Assembly: GCA_003554005.1 (NCBI GenBank) | Contig: PWEU01000152.1 | Span: 1 to 28,899 of the forward strand | Source of the DNA: Nitriliruptoraceae bacterium | GTDB lineage: Bacteria > Actinomycetota > Nitriliruptoria > Nitriliruptorales > Nitriliruptoraceae | DNA: 28,899 nt | Reading direction: 5' to 3' | In this document: piece by piece, positions 14,765 through 23,196 of the stretch | How positions within the stretch are numbered: the first letter of the stretch is position 1 | Layout of the letters: each line of letters starts with the position of its first letter | The notes under the pieces: model-generated | What the model was told of the DNA's origin: nothing | What the model saw: only the letters and a program-made list of their open reading frames with translations | Databases searched by the model: none | Made by a program: the position numbers and the translations under genes

Positions 14765-15925
14765 TCACGGCGTCAGCTGGAGGACGCGGTGCAACGGGGT
14801 CACGGCGACCCGGTCGCAGCGACGGAACCCCGCCTCGAGCGCCACCTCGCGGAAGTCAGCATCCGGAGCCTGGGCGCCGAGGTGGCGGTCGCCGCCCTGC
14901 GACAGGGCGCTCGGCAGGCAGATCATCGTCGAGGCGGACAGGAAGCTGCGTCCCCGCGGGGTGCGGTTGTCCGCCAGGGTGTCACCGGCGACGGGCTCGA
15001 TGAGCATGAGCCGTCCACCGTCGGCCAGCGCGTCCCTGACACGTCGGCAGACCGCCACCGGATCGCCCATCTCGTGGAGCGCGTTGCACATCGTGACGAG
15101 GTCGTAGTCGTGACCGGGGAGCGCGGCGGCGTCGGTCACCTCGAAGGTCACCCGGTCCGCTACCCCGGCCTCGGCAGCGGCCTGTCGGGCCGCCGCGATC
15201 GAGGGCGCATGCTGGTCGAAGCCGGCCACGGTCGCGCGGGGGTAGCCCTGGGCCATCAGCACGGCGGTGACACCGAACCCGCAGGCGACGTCAGCGACCC
15301 GTCCGCCGGCGCGCAGCCGGGCGTCGATGCCGTCCAGTGCGGGGATCCAGCTGGCGAGCAGGTGGGTCTCGAAGGCCGGCTGGAACGCCCGGGCCACGCC
15401 GGAGAACAGCGCCGGGTCGTGATCGCCCCAGGCGACCGTGCCGTCGCCCCGGAAGGCCGCGGCGACCTGATCGATCCGCCGGTGGACCGCGCTCACCGTC
15501 GGCGCCCCACCCGCGACGAACGCGGGACCGCCGTCATCGGCGAGGCAGGCCCGCTGCACCGGATCCAGCCAGAACCGGTCGCTCGTGGGGTCGTGCTCGC
15601 AGTAGCCGCTGACGGCCTGCGCCCGGAGCCATTCCAGGACCAGCCGGGGGGACAGCCCGGTCCGTTCGGCGAGCTCCGTCCCGGTCTGCGGTCCGGCGGC
15701 GGCCAGCGCCCGGTACAGCCCGAGCTGCTCGCCGAGCACCACCGTGGCCAGGTGCATCGCCGCGGCCTGGTCAGCGCCGAATCTCGCGAGGAACGCCTCC
15801 AGCTCCTGTGGGTCCAGGGCGTCAGCCGGGGGTGGCGCTCCGTCGCTGATGGGGCTGAGGTGGCCGGAGGGGGTGCCGTCACCGGGCGGGCTGGTGCGGC
15901 TGGTCAGACCGGTGAGGTGGGTCAT
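14765..15925 (-). CDS. winged-helix/SAM-dependent methyltransferase
   Basis: This is a 386-residue protein from the ATG at 15925, with GGAG about ten bases upstream. After a flexible, proline-rich first 40 residues there is a winged-helix dimerisation-type domain (LGLYRALAAAGPQTGTELAE, then RTGLSPRLVLEWLRAQAV). This is followed by a class I methyltransferase fold: motif I VADVACGFGVTAVLMA (from about residue 210), the acidic loop VAGFDQHAP, VTFEVTDAAALP and YDLVTMCNALHEM, then LMLIEPV. The arrangement resembles small-molecule O-methyltransferases with an N-terminal dimerisation domain. The substrate is unknown. It lies between the LuxR regulator upstream and the MOSC gene downstream, all on one strand. 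A 63-bp element at 15997-16059 lies upstream of it. Confidence 0.85.
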   Translation of the reverse strand: MTHLTGLTSRTSPPGDGTPSGHLSPISDGAPPPADALDPQELEAFLARFGADQAAAMHLATVVLGEQLGLYRALAAAGPQTGTELAERTGLSPRLVLEWLRAQAVSGYCEHDPTSDRFWLDPVQRACLADDGGPAFVAGGAPTVSAVHRRIDQVAAAFRGDGTVAWGDHDPALFSGVARAFQPAFETHLLASWIPALDGIDARLRAGGRVADVACGFGVTAVLMAQGYPRATVAGFDQHAPSIAAARQAAAEAGVADRVTFEVTDAAALPGHDYDLVTMCNALHEMGDPVAVCRRVRDALADGGRLMLIEPVAGDTLADNRTPRGRSFLSASTMICLPSALSQGGDRHLGAQAPDADFREVALEAGFRRCDRVAVTPLHRVLQLTP

Positions 15926-15996
15926 CGCTGGTGGCTCCGGCGTCCGGTGGGCGGTCGGCTGTCGCCGAACCTGGACCCACCGTGCCTGCGAGACCG

Positions 15997-16059
15997 GGCG
16001 GTGGCATCGGTGGCGCCACGCAAACCGGGCGTCGGCAGCTACGTGGTTCCACCCACCAG
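15997..16059 (-). repeat. 63-bp element, copy A (upstream of methyltransferase)
   Basis: Read on the minus strand, this stretch matches 17709-17771 on the plus strand at 49 of 63 positions without gaps, by my count. The first 15 bases (CTGGTGGGTGGAACC) are identical and encode the last residues of the LuxR gene here. The rest lies in the gap before the methyltransferase. The shared inner part includes GGTTTG and CGCCACCGATG. Confidence 0.65.
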
Positions 16060-17592
16060 CCCGTGGTCGAAGGCCAGCCGCGCCGCCTGCGTCCGCGACG
16101 ACACGTCCAGCTTGTGGAAGATGTTGGAGACGTGGCGCTCCACGGTCCGCTCGCTGATGGTGAGCCGGTCCGCGATCGTGGCGTTCGAGGCCCCGTCAGC
16201 GACCAGGCACAGCACCTCCACCTCGCGGTCGGTCAGGCCGCCTGGTGCCGGCCGTGCGGCGGGGTCGCCGGCGAGCGCGGCCAGGTCCCCCTGGGCGCCG
16301 AGTTCCTCGAAGGTCGCGCGCGCCTGCTGCCGTTCCCGTGCGGCCGCTTCGCGATCGCCGACCGCGTCGAGGGCCCGGGCCAGTCGGCTCTGGGCCCGGG
16401 CCAGCTCGCAGCGGCAGCGCAGCGCACGCCAGCTCCGGCAGGCGTCGCGCAGCGGCGCCAGGGCCTGCTCGGGCTCACCTGCGAGCAGGTGCGCGATCCC
16501 GGTCGCGCTCGCCGCACGGGCACGGATGCCAGGGGTCGCGAACGCGGTCGCGATCCGGGTGAGCTCCTGCGCCGAGGAGCGCGCGAGCTCGGCGTCGTCG
16601 GACGCGGCTGCGACCTCGACCAGCGCCGTGAGCAGGGGCATCCTGGTCAGCGGTGGGCCGGCCGCGGCCAGGGCCGCCTGCAGCGCGGCGCGGGCCGCAC
16701 CGACGTCGCCCTGGGCCAGGCGGAGCAGGGCCAGCCCGGGTTGGGGATCGCGACCGAGCTCGTGGGCCCGAGCGAAGGCCTGCTCCGCGCCGGCGTCGTC
16801 CCCGCGGGCCCGCCTGAGTTCGCCGATCTCGTAGTAGCCGGCCGCCACCACCTCGACGGCGACTGGGACCGGGCAGATGCCGGTGAACATCGCGGCGTTG
16901 CTGAACTGGTCACACCACCGTTCGGTGGCATCGGTCCAGGCGCGCGCCCGCTCGATGTCGGCCAGCTCGAAGCACAGGGCCATGATCAGGCAGTAGAGGT
17001 TGCCGGCCCAGTTCGGGACCACGTCGCCGGCGTGGACGGGGAGCATGGCCTCATCGCACAGGGCGAGCCCCCGCGTGACCTCACCAGACCTGACGGCGGC
17101 GAGGCCTTCGAGGACCAGCCCCATCGCGCCGAGCGTCGGGTCGTCGTACCTGGCCGCGAGCGCCTGCATCTGCTGCGCGATGGCCTGTGCGTCATCGAAG
17201 CGCGCGGTCGTCAGGGCGTCCCAGGCGGCGAGGTAGCCGAGGTAGCCCTGCTCCGGGCACTCCGGCGCCTCCGCGAGCAGGCGGTTCGCCCGGCTGATCC
17301 ATCCGGCACCGATGCGTTGCTCGCCGCGGATCAGCCACAGGAAGCCGATCTCGACCGCGAGCCGGGCCGCTGCCGGGGTCTGGTCGCCCTGCAGGCAGCG
17401 ACGGTAGAGCTGCTCTGACAGCTCGAGCGACTCGTCCGTCCGCCCGAGCCACCACGCGGCGTCAGCGAAGGCGGCGAGGTCACCGACCTCCAGCTCGGAG
17501 GTGGCCGCGACTGCGGCGAAGCCCTCGTGCGCCACGTCCCAGCGGTGGGTGGCGTAGGCCTGGCGGGCCTCGTCGAGCACAGCAGCGGCCAT
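16039..17592 (-). CDS. LuxR-family regulator with TPR-like N-terminal domain
   Basis: This is a 517-residue protein from the ATG at 17592; the frame is open farther upstream, but that part is low-complexity and unlike the family. Only a weak ribosome site (GGGAT) precedes the ATG. Residues 1-440 are a series of helix pairs (for example LDEARQAYATHRWDVAHEGF and AWWLGRTDESLELSEQLYRR) like the TPR repeats of many actinobacterial LuxR proteins. No Walker A motif is present. The C-terminal 65 residues form the LuxR helix-turn-helix: LTDREVEVLCLVADGASNAT, then ISERTVERHVSNIFHKLDV. The gene precedes the methyltransferase and MOSC genes on the same strand, 113 bases upstream, and may regulate them and the divergent OsmC-like gene. 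Confidence 0.88.
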   Translation of the reverse strand: MAAAVLDEARQAYATHRWDVAHEGFAAVAATSELEVGDLAAFADAAWWLGRTDESLELSEQLYRRCLQGDQTPAAARLAVEIGFLWLIRGEQRIGAGWISRANRLLAEAPECPEQGYLGYLAAWDALTTARFDDAQAIAQQMQALAARYDDPTLGAMGLVLEGLAAVRSGEVTRGLALCDEAMLPVHAGDVVPNWAGNLYCLIMALCFELADIERARAWTDATERWCDQFSNAAMFTGICPVPVAVEVVAAGYYEIGELRRARGDDAGAEQAFARAHELGRDPQPGLALLRLAQGDVGAARAALQAALAAAGPPLTRMPLLTALVEVAAASDDAELARSSAQELTRIATAFATPGIRARAASATGIAHLLAGEPEQALAPLRDACRSWRALRCRCELARAQSRLARALDAVGDREAAARERQQARATFEELGAQGDLAALAGDPAARPAPGGLTDREVEVLCLVADGASNATIADRLTISERTVERHVSNIFHKLDVSSRTQAARLAFDHGLVGGTT

Positions 17593-17708
17593 GCGGGATC
17601 CCGGGTCGCGGTGGGTCCGGCGGGTGCCGCGCATCTTCGGGCCGCAGCGACTCGTGTGCGGCGCGACGCGCGCCAGCGGACCACGCGATGGCGGCCCCCG
17701 CGCACCAC

Positions 17709-17771
17709 CTGGTGGGTGGAACCGCGGAGGCGACGAGCGGCGGTTTGGGTGTCGCCACCGATGGCAGCGTC
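17709..17771 (+). repeat. 63-bp element, copy B (upstream of OsmC-like gene)
   Basis: This is the partner of 15997-16059 in opposite genomic orientation. In the direction of reading, each copy lies just before a gene: copy A about 70 bases before the methyltransferase and copy B about 120 bases before the OsmC-like gene. Copy B still encodes a frame resembling the LuxR C-terminus (HHLVGGT), so it may be a duplicated 3' end plus following control region. Confidence 0.65.
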
Positions 17772-17809
17772 GCCTCCGACGGTCAGGGTGGCACGAGCAG
17801 CGAGAGGCT

Positions 17810-17873
17810 GGCACGACCCCGGCACGACCCCGTGGCGAGCTGGCACGACCCCGTGGCGAGCTGGCACGACCCG
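17810..17873 (+). repeat. tandem repeats upstream of the OsmC-like gene
   Basis: The 11-base core GGCACGACCCC occurs at 17810, 17821 and 17842, with a nearly complete fourth copy at 17863. Two exact 21-base units (17821-17841 and 17842-17862) are present. The array ends about 20 bases before the ATG at 17895. The 21-base period equals two helical turns, which would suit repeated protein binding, but slippage alone could also produce it. Confidence 0.8.
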
Positions 17874-17894
17874 ACACCACCAGGAGGCACGGAC

Positions 17895-18443
17895 ATGATC
17901 TGCAACGGCATCGACACCCACCGGCTCGCCGCGTTCGGTGAGCTCGTCGTCACCCACCCCGACGCCGCGACCATGACAGCGACGGTCGAGACGCGGTGGG
18001 CCGCGAGCTACCGCGCCGACGCGAGCACGTCGGCGTTCCGGATCGCGGGCGAACCCATCCCGCGGGCCACGACGCTGCCCGCGGACCTCCCCCAGGCGTT
18101 GGGTGGCGACGATGGCGGGGCCACACCCGGGGAGCTGCTCCTGGCCGCGCTCAGCGCCTGCGTCACGCAGGCGTTCGTCGAGGGCGCGGCCATGGCGGGC
18201 GTCCACCTCGACCACCTGGTGATCTCCGCGGACGGGCAGCTGGACCTCCGCGGCGTCGTGGGGGTCGAGGGCGTCCGGCCGGGGTTCTCGCGCATCCACC
18301 TCGACGTCGAGGTGGCGGCGAGCGCCGACGCGGCCCAGGTCGACGGGCTCCTGGCCGCGGCGCTGCGTCGTTCACCGGTGGCGGACACGGTGGGCGCCGG
18401 TGTGGCGATCGACGCCAGCGTGCGCCAACCCCATCCCGCCTGA
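17895..18443 (+). CDS. OsmC/Ohr-family protein
   Basis: This is a 182-residue protein with a strong ribosome site AGGAGG seven bases before the ATG. The family signature is visible as GGATPGELLLAALSACVTQAF, with the first reactive cysteine at residue 89, and later RRSPVADTVGAGV. The second cysteine of classical Ohr/OsmC peroxidases is not seen; the segment has RRSPV where peroxide-reducing members have a cysteine. It therefore may belong to the OsmC-like branch without the two-cysteine peroxidase pair. It lies divergent from the LuxR regulator and follows the tandem-repeat array and element copy B, both of which may be part of its control region. Function: probably redox or organic-peroxide related, low certainty. 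Confidence 0.82.
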   Translation: MICNGIDTHRLAAFGELVVTHPDAATMTATVETRWAASYRADASTSAFRIAGEPIPRATTLPADLPQALGGDDGGATPGELLLAALSACVTQAFVEGAAMAGVHLDHLVISADGQLDLRGVVGVEGVRPGFSRIHLDVEVAASADAAQVDGLLAAALRRSPVADTVGAGVAIDASVRQPHPA

Positions 18444-18645
18444 CCGGCGACCTGCTGTCCCCGGCGGGTGCCTGCCGCCGCGTCGGGAGCTCGCGGCCTC
18501 GCACGGCACCGACGTCCCGGCCTCCCGGGTTGCTCGCCCAACCCGGCCGGACGCGCAACACTTCCGCGCGCACCGTCGCGTCGACGGACCTCGCGATCCA
18601 CCCCCCACGGGCGTCGCGCGCCCACGTCCATCTCGAGGCGATGCC

Positions 18646-20646
18646 ATGAACTGGGCGGCGGTCCAGATGAGCCCGGCCTACGGGTTCACCATCGTCGGGC
18701 TCATCATCCTCTTCGGACCGCTCATCGCGGAGCGCCTGCGGGTGCCGGGCCTGCTCGGGCTGCTGGTCTTCGGTGCGGTGATCGGGCCCAACATGCTGGA
18801 CGTCCTGCCACGGTTGGGCGGTCTGCAGGCGGTCGGCAGCATCGGCGTGCTGTACCTGATCTTCCTCGCCGGCCTGCAGCTCGACCTCGAGGCCTTCGTC
18901 CGCTACCGCCTCATCTCCGCAGGGTTCGGGCTGCTCACGGCCGTGATCCCCATGGCGCTCGGGACGGGCGTGGCCCTGTACCTCGGCATCGACCCCCGCC
19001 CCGCGATCCTGATCGGGTCGTTCTGGGCGTCGTTCACCCTCATCGCCTACCCGACGGTGGCGCGGTACGGGCTGACCAAGACCCGTCCCGTCGCGGCGAT
19101 CGTCGGGGCCAGCGCCATCACCGACGGCATCTCGCTGGTCGTGCTGGCCCTGATCGTCGGTGCGGAGACCGGCGATGCGAGCGGCGCCCGTCTGGTGCTC
19201 AACATCGGCCTCGGGTTCGCCGTGCTGGCCGTCTACTGCTTCGTGCTGTTCCCGGCCATCGCCCGGTGGTTCTTCACCGGCCTCGGTCAGGAACGGACCC
19301 TGCGCTACATCCTGCTCTTCGTCGGCCTGACCTCCTCGGCCGTGGTCGCCGAGCTGGTCGGGGTCGAGCCCCTGATCGGCGCGTTCTTCATCGGGGTCGG
19401 ACTCAACCGTCTCGTGCCGAACGCCAGCCCGCTGATGTCGGTCACCGACTTCTTCGGCAACGCCTTCTTCATCCCGACGTTCCTCATCTCGGTCGGGCTG
19501 ATCTTCGACCCGGCCGTCGTGTCCGAGTGGGCGACGATCCGCCTGGCGCTCGGCTTCGTGGCTGCCCTGGTGACCGGCAAGGCGATCGCCGCCTGGCTCA
19601 CCGGACGCATCTTCGGGCTCACCCCTGCCGATGTGGGCCTGTTGTTCTCGATGTCGGTGGCGCAGGCCGCCGCCACGCTGGCGGCCACCATCATCGGCTA
19701 CAACGTCGGCCTGTACGGCGAGGACGTCGTCAACGCGGTCATGGTCGTCGTCGCCGTGAGCCTGATCGTGACCTCGGTCGGCACCAAGCGGTTCGCCCCG
19801 AGGATCCCCCCGCCGGTCGAGGAACGCCGGCGGCCGGGCGAGACGATCCTCGTGCCGGTCCTGGGTGAGATCGACGGGCTGCGCGAGCTGCTGCGGCTCG
19901 GACGGAGCATCGCCACACCCGCCGGCGGGTTCGTGCAGCCCCTGGTGCCGGTCACCTCGACCCAGACCGCGAACCTCGCGGCGAACCGGTCGCGTCGTGC
20001 CGAGGTCGATCGTGAGCTGCGTGAGCTCGGCGGGGATGCGGAGACGATGCTCCGGGTCAACCGCTCGGTGGCGGCCGGACTGCAGGAGGCTGCGATCGAG
20101 ATGGACGCGTCCCTGCTGCTGCTGGGCTGGCCCGGGCCCGACGACCTGCGGTCGTGGATGGTCGGCGCGACCTACAGCGAGATCGTGGCCGCCACCTCGG
20201 TGCCGGTCGCGATCGCCGCGCTGCACCCGGAGCCCACCAGGGGACGGGTCGTCCTGTACACCGGCACGGAAGAGCTCGTCCCCGGCAACCTCCCGAGCAT
20301 GAGGTTGGCGCTCGAGTTGGCGGGCACGCTGGCCCGCGCGCGCGGTCAAGGGCTGGTCCTCGGCCCCCTGGCGCCGTCGACGCTGGAGGCGGCTGGGCTC
20401 GCCGTCACGACGGCCGTCGACCACCTCGACGGCGACCAGGCGCTGGAGGAGTGGGCCGCTGCCGTGACGCAGCCGGGAGACCTACTCGTGTTCCCTATCG
20501 ACGACAGCTCGATCCAACCGTCGGCGGTGCGCGTGTACCGATCGGGCCGGTCGGTGGTGGCCGTCAAGCAGAACCCCGAGGTCGCGACCGCGGCGGCGGT
20601 GGTGACCCCGATGACGCTGCCCGTCGGCCAGACGTTGGGCGGCTGA
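18646..20646 (+). CDS. CPA2-type cation/proton antiporter with universal-stress-like tail
   Basis: This 666-residue membrane protein starts at the ATG at 18646 with GAGG nine bases upstream. Residues about 11-385 contain roughly a dozen hydrophobic segments with CPA2 signatures: GPLIAERLRVPGLLGLLVFG, VLYLIFLAGLQLDLEAF, ASAITDGISLVVLALIVG and PTFLISVGLIFDP. The ion-binding pair that is usually ND or DD reads TD here (Thr159-Asp160), which suggests an electroneutral or non-standard exchanger; this is inference. Residues about 400-660 form cytoplasmic universal-stress-like segments (ETILVPVLGEIDGL, then ASLLLLGWPG and GATYSEIVAATSVPVAIA) of a nucleotide-binding type that may gate transport. It follows the OsmC-like gene after a 202-base gap. 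Confidence 0.88.
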   Translation: MNWAAVQMSPAYGFTIVGLIILFGPLIAERLRVPGLLGLLVFGAVIGPNMLDVLPRLGGLQAVGSIGVLYLIFLAGLQLDLEAFVRYRLISAGFGLLTAVIPMALGTGVALYLGIDPRPAILIGSFWASFTLIAYPTVARYGLTKTRPVAAIVGASAITDGISLVVLALIVGAETGDASGARLVLNIGLGFAVLAVYCFVLFPAIARWFFTGLGQERTLRYILLFVGLTSSAVVAELVGVEPLIGAFFIGVGLNRLVPNASPLMSVTDFFGNAFFIPTFLISVGLIFDPAVVSEWATIRLALGFVAALVTGKAIAAWLTGRIFGLTPADVGLLFSMSVAQAAATLAATIIGYNVGLYGEDVVNAVMVVVAVSLIVTSVGTKRFAPRIPPPVEERRRPGETILVPVLGEIDGLRELLRLGRSIATPAGGFVQPLVPVTSTQTANLAANRSRRAEVDRELRELGGDAETMLRVNRSVAAGLQEAAIEMDASLLLLGWPGPDDLRSWMVGATYSEIVAATSVPVAIAALHPEPTRGRVVLYTGTEELVPGNLPSMRLALELAGTLARARGQGLVLGPLAPSTLEAAGLAVTTAVDHLDGDQALEEWAAAVTQPGDLLVFPIDDSSIQPSAVRVYRSGRSVVAVKQNPEVATAAAVVTPMTLPVGQTLGG

Positions 20647-20789
20647 GCCGAGCGGTCGTGTCTGGCGGGCTCGGTGGTGGCCGGCGGGCGCTACCTGTGG
20701 ACGACGGTCCCCGAGGTGTCACGGGCGTGCGCGAAGGTGGCTGTCCATCCGGTCGGAGCCCGTCCGGCCGGCCATCGAGCGGAGTCACC

Positions 20790-21440
20790 GTGGACGACGA
20801 CACCCTCCGACATGAGATCTTCGCCAGCTTCGCCGAGCACCTCGTCCCTGAGGCGTTCGCCACCCCCACCCGCGCTCACCGCGTGTTCCGTGAGACCTCA
20901 GGACCGGCACCCGCCGACGCCGGGTGGGCACCGGCGCAGGCCCGGGCCCGGTTCGATCGTTGGATCGACGCGCGGATCGCGGATGCGTTGGCGGCCTCGT
21001 GGCCTCACGACCGGCCACTGGTCGTTGCCTTCACCTCCGATGGGCACCTGCTCCGGCGCTACGACGAGAACGGCTGCGGTCACCTCGACTGTGTCGTTGC
21101 ACTCGTCCAGCGTGAGGTCGTCGCCATCGACACCCCGTGGGTGTTCGGCGCCGCGCTGCCACGACCACAGCCCTGGTGGGACATCGTGGAGGACGAGGAC
21201 GGCAACGAGGTCGAGCAGGTGCTGCGACCGCCATCGACCACCAACTGGACGGCAACCTGGTACGCGGAGGCCCGCGGCGGAGGCGTCGCTGCGACCTACG
21301 CCGGCTGCCTTGACCTCGACGGCGAGGAGGTCATCTCTTCGGTGGCGCTACCCGTGCGTGCGAGGGCGGAGACACGTGAGTTCCACCGCATGCTCTACCG
21401 CCACCCGGCGCGTCGCCTCCACCCGCTCCGGCGGCGGTAG
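20790..21440 (+). CDS. hypothetical protein
   Basis: This is a 216-residue protein from the GTG at 20790 with GGAG five bases upstream. I do not recognise a family. It is soluble, acidic in the middle (WWDIVEDEDGNEVEQVL) and rich in tryptophan, with segments RFDRWIDARIADALAASWP, PLVVAFTSDGHLLRRYD, GHLDCVVALVQREVVAIDTP and TATWYAEARGGGVAATYAGC. The C-terminal end is arginine-rich. There is no signal peptide and no membrane segment. Codon use is like that of the neighbours. It converges on the MDR oxidoreductase gene with only 9 bases between the two stops. Confidence 0.65.
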   Translation: MDDDTLRHEIFASFAEHLVPEAFATPTRAHRVFRETSGPAPADAGWAPAQARARFDRWIDARIADALAASWPHDRPLVVAFTSDGHLLRRYDENGCGHLDCVVALVQREVVAIDTPWVFGAALPRPQPWWDIVEDEDGNEVEQVLRPPSTTNWTATWYAEARGGGVAATYAGCLDLDGEEVISSVALPVRARAETREFHRMLYRHPARRLHPLRRR

Positions 21441-21449
21441 CTCCCGTCG

Positions 21450-22421
21450 CTAGACGGTCACCACGACCTTGCCCCGGGTGTGACCCACCTCGAGGTAGCG
21501 CACGGCCTCTGGGGCGGCAGGCAGGTCGTAGGTGCGGTCGATGATGGGGGTGAGGTGACCGACCGCGAGCAGCTCGGCGAGGGCGAGGGTGTCCTCCCGG
21601 GTCTCCTTGGCCTCGAAGGCGCGGACCGTCCGGTCGCCCACGAGACCGAGCAGCAACGCCCGTGCCATCCGGGGGAGTGGGCCGACCCACCTGCCTCCCT
21701 CGCCGCCGGCCAGCACCAGGCGGCCGCCGGGCTGCAGCGACCGCCGGCAGCCCAGTAGGGAGGGACGACCGGCGATGTCGAGGACCACGTCGTAGCGCTC
21801 GCCGCTGGCGGTGACGTCCTCCCGGGTGTAGTCGACGACGTGGTCGGCGCCGATGGAACGGACCAGCTCCAGGTTCCTCGTGCTGCACACGGCCGTGACC
21901 TCGGCGCCGAGGTGTTTGGCGAGCTGGACGGCGAAGGTCCCCACCCCGCCTGACGCGCCGGTGATCAGGACCCGGTCCCCCTCCGACACCTCGCCCTCGT
22001 CGCGCAGCCCCTGCAGGGCGGTGATCGCCGCGACCGGGACCGCCGCGGCCTGCTCGAAGCTCACGTTCGGTGGTTTGGTGACCAGGCTGTCCTCGCCGGT
22101 GACGACGAGTTCGGCGAACGCGCCTGTGCACCACCCGAACACCTCGTCGCCGGGCTGGAATCGGGTCACGCGAGGGCCGACCGCCTCGACGACGCCGGCC
22201 ACGTCGCGGCCGACGCCGGTGCGCTTGGGCCGGCGCAACCCCATGCCGACCAGGCGCATCACCCGGGGCTCACCGGTGACCAGGTGCCAGTCCAGGGCGT
22301 TGACCCCCGCTGCCCGCACCCGGACCGCCACCTGGCCGTCGCCCGGGTGGGGCTCGTCGACGTCCTCGTACCGCAGGACGTCGAGCGGGGGGCCGTACTC
22401 ACGGTGGATGATGGCCTTCAT
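21450..22421 (-). CDS. MDR-family NAD(P)H:quinone-oxidoreductase-like protein
   Basis: This is a 323-residue protein from the ATG at 22421, with GGGAGA upstream. The GroES-like N-terminal domain shows MKAIIHREYGPPLDVLRYED, VRAAGVNALDWHLVTGEP and GRDVAGVVEAVG. The nucleotide-binding fold has VLITGASGGVGTFAVQLAKH (glycine motif at residues 155-161), followed by ADHVVDYTRED. The catalytic-zinc ligands of alcohol dehydrogenases are absent, placing it with the zinc-independent quinone oxidoreductase branch, which uses NADPH. It is divergent from a TetR gene across 107 bases containing a palindrome, so it is the probable target of that regulator. The inducer and substrate are unknown. Confidence 0.88.
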   Translation of the reverse strand: MKAIIHREYGPPLDVLRYEDVDEPHPGDGQVAVRVRAAGVNALDWHLVTGEPRVMRLVGMGLRRPKRTGVGRDVAGVVEAVGPRVTRFQPGDEVFGWCTGAFAELVVTGEDSLVTKPPNVSFEQAAAVPVAAITALQGLRDEGEVSEGDRVLITGASGGVGTFAVQLAKHLGAEVTAVCSTRNLELVRSIGADHVVDYTREDVTASGERYDVVLDIAGRPSLLGCRRSLQPGGRLVLAGGEGGRWVGPLPRMARALLLGLVGDRTVRAFEAKETREDTLALAELLAVGHLTPIIDRTYDLPAAPEAVRYLEVGHTRGKVVVTV

Positions 22422-22473
22422 GGTCGCTCTCCCTGCTGCCGCGACGGTCCGCATCGTTGGAACATACAGTGTA

Positions 22474-22490
22474 AGTTTACGACGTAAGCT
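22474..22490. promoter_or_regulatory. TetR-type operator palindrome
   Basis: The sequence AGTTTACGACGTAAGCT is a 17-base near-palindrome centred at 22482, with a perfect TTACG-A-CGTAA core and 7 of 8 arm pairs matching. It lies in the divergent gap between the MDR oxidoreductase and TetR genes, and a -10-like TACACT for the oxidoreductase abuts it on the minus strand (22473-22468). Its local A+T content is far above the surroundings. Confidence 0.65.
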
Positions 22491-22528
22491 AACCTGGTCG
22501 GCGATCGCCGTCAAGGGAGGCGCGCGGG

Positions 22529-23194
22529 ATGGCGACACGCACGACCGGACAGCCGCGTCGGACCCCGCTGAGCCGCGAGCGGATCCTGCGGGCCGCGCTG
22601 TCGCTCGCGGATGCTGGGGGCATCGAGTCGCTGACCATGCGGGGGCTCGCCGGCCAGCTGCAGGTCGAGGCGATGTCGCTCTACAACCACGTGGCCAACA
22701 AGGACGACCTCCTCGACGGTCTGCTCGAGCTCGTCGCGAGTGGGATCGAGGAGCCGGACGCCGGTCTCGACTGGCGAACCGCGACGCGCCGACGGGCCGT
22801 GTCGGCCCACGACGCCCTCCTGCGCCACCCCTGGGCCAGCATCCTGTGGGCGTCGCGCATGAACGTGGGCCCGGCGAGGATGCGGCATCTGGACGGCATG
22901 CTCCGTGGCCTGCACGAGGCGGGCTTCCCACCCGGCGTCCTCGACGTCGGTTTCCACACGCTGGAGAACCACATCGTCGGGCACGCCCTCCAGCTCTCCA
23001 GCTTCCCGTTCCAGGCCGAGGACCTCCCGGCGATGAGCGCCCGGTACCTCGAGGACTTCCCCACGGACGTCTACCCCCACCTCGCGGCGCACATCAGGTA
23101 CCACCTGGAGGAGACCGACGGGGAGGCGAGCGCCTTCGAGTTCGGGCTCGACGCGATCCTCGACGCGCTCGAGCGCACCAGGGGAGGTGGCTGA
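22529..23194 (+). CDS. TetR-family transcriptional regulator
   Basis: This is a 221-residue protein from the ATG at 22529 with GGGAGG upstream. Residues about 14-60 are the TetR helix-turn-helix (LSRERILRAALSLADAGGIE, then LTMRGLAGQLQVEAMSLYNH and VANKDDLLDGLLE). The C-terminal part (RHPWASILWASRMNVGP, LENHIVGHALQLS) fits the TetR_C_1-type ligand-binding domain. It is divergent from the MDR oxidoreductase gene and probably represses both directions through the palindrome at 22474-22490. Its stop (TGA 23192-23194) lies two bases before the ATG of the ferredoxin/MBL gene, whose ribosome binding site is inside the end of this gene, so the two are co-translated. Confidence 0.9.
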   Translation: MATRTTGQPRRTPLSRERILRAALSLADAGGIESLTMRGLAGQLQVEAMSLYNHVANKDDLLDGLLELVASGIEEPDAGLDWRTATRRRAVSAHDALLRHPWASILWASRMNVGPARMRHLDGMLRGLHEAGFPPGVLDVGFHTLENHIVGHALQLSSFPFQAEDLPAMSARYLEDFPTDVYPHLAAHIRYHLEETDGEASAFEFGLDAILDALERTRGGG

Positions 23195-23196
23195 CG

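Noticed and set aside
12142..15003. Very long plus-strand open frame (953 codons)
   Set aside because: It lies antisense to the two lipoprotein genes and the MOSC gene, has a low-complexity Arg/Gly/Ala-rich translation and no motif. It is a by-product of high GC content.
17805..17880. Tandem repeats as a CRISPR array
   Set aside because: The units are 21 bases long and directly adjacent without unique spacers, so this is a simple tandem repeat.
18163..20424. 753-codon minus-strand open frame
   Set aside because: It is antisense to the antiporter, and its translation is a highly charged, repetitive string unlike any protein.
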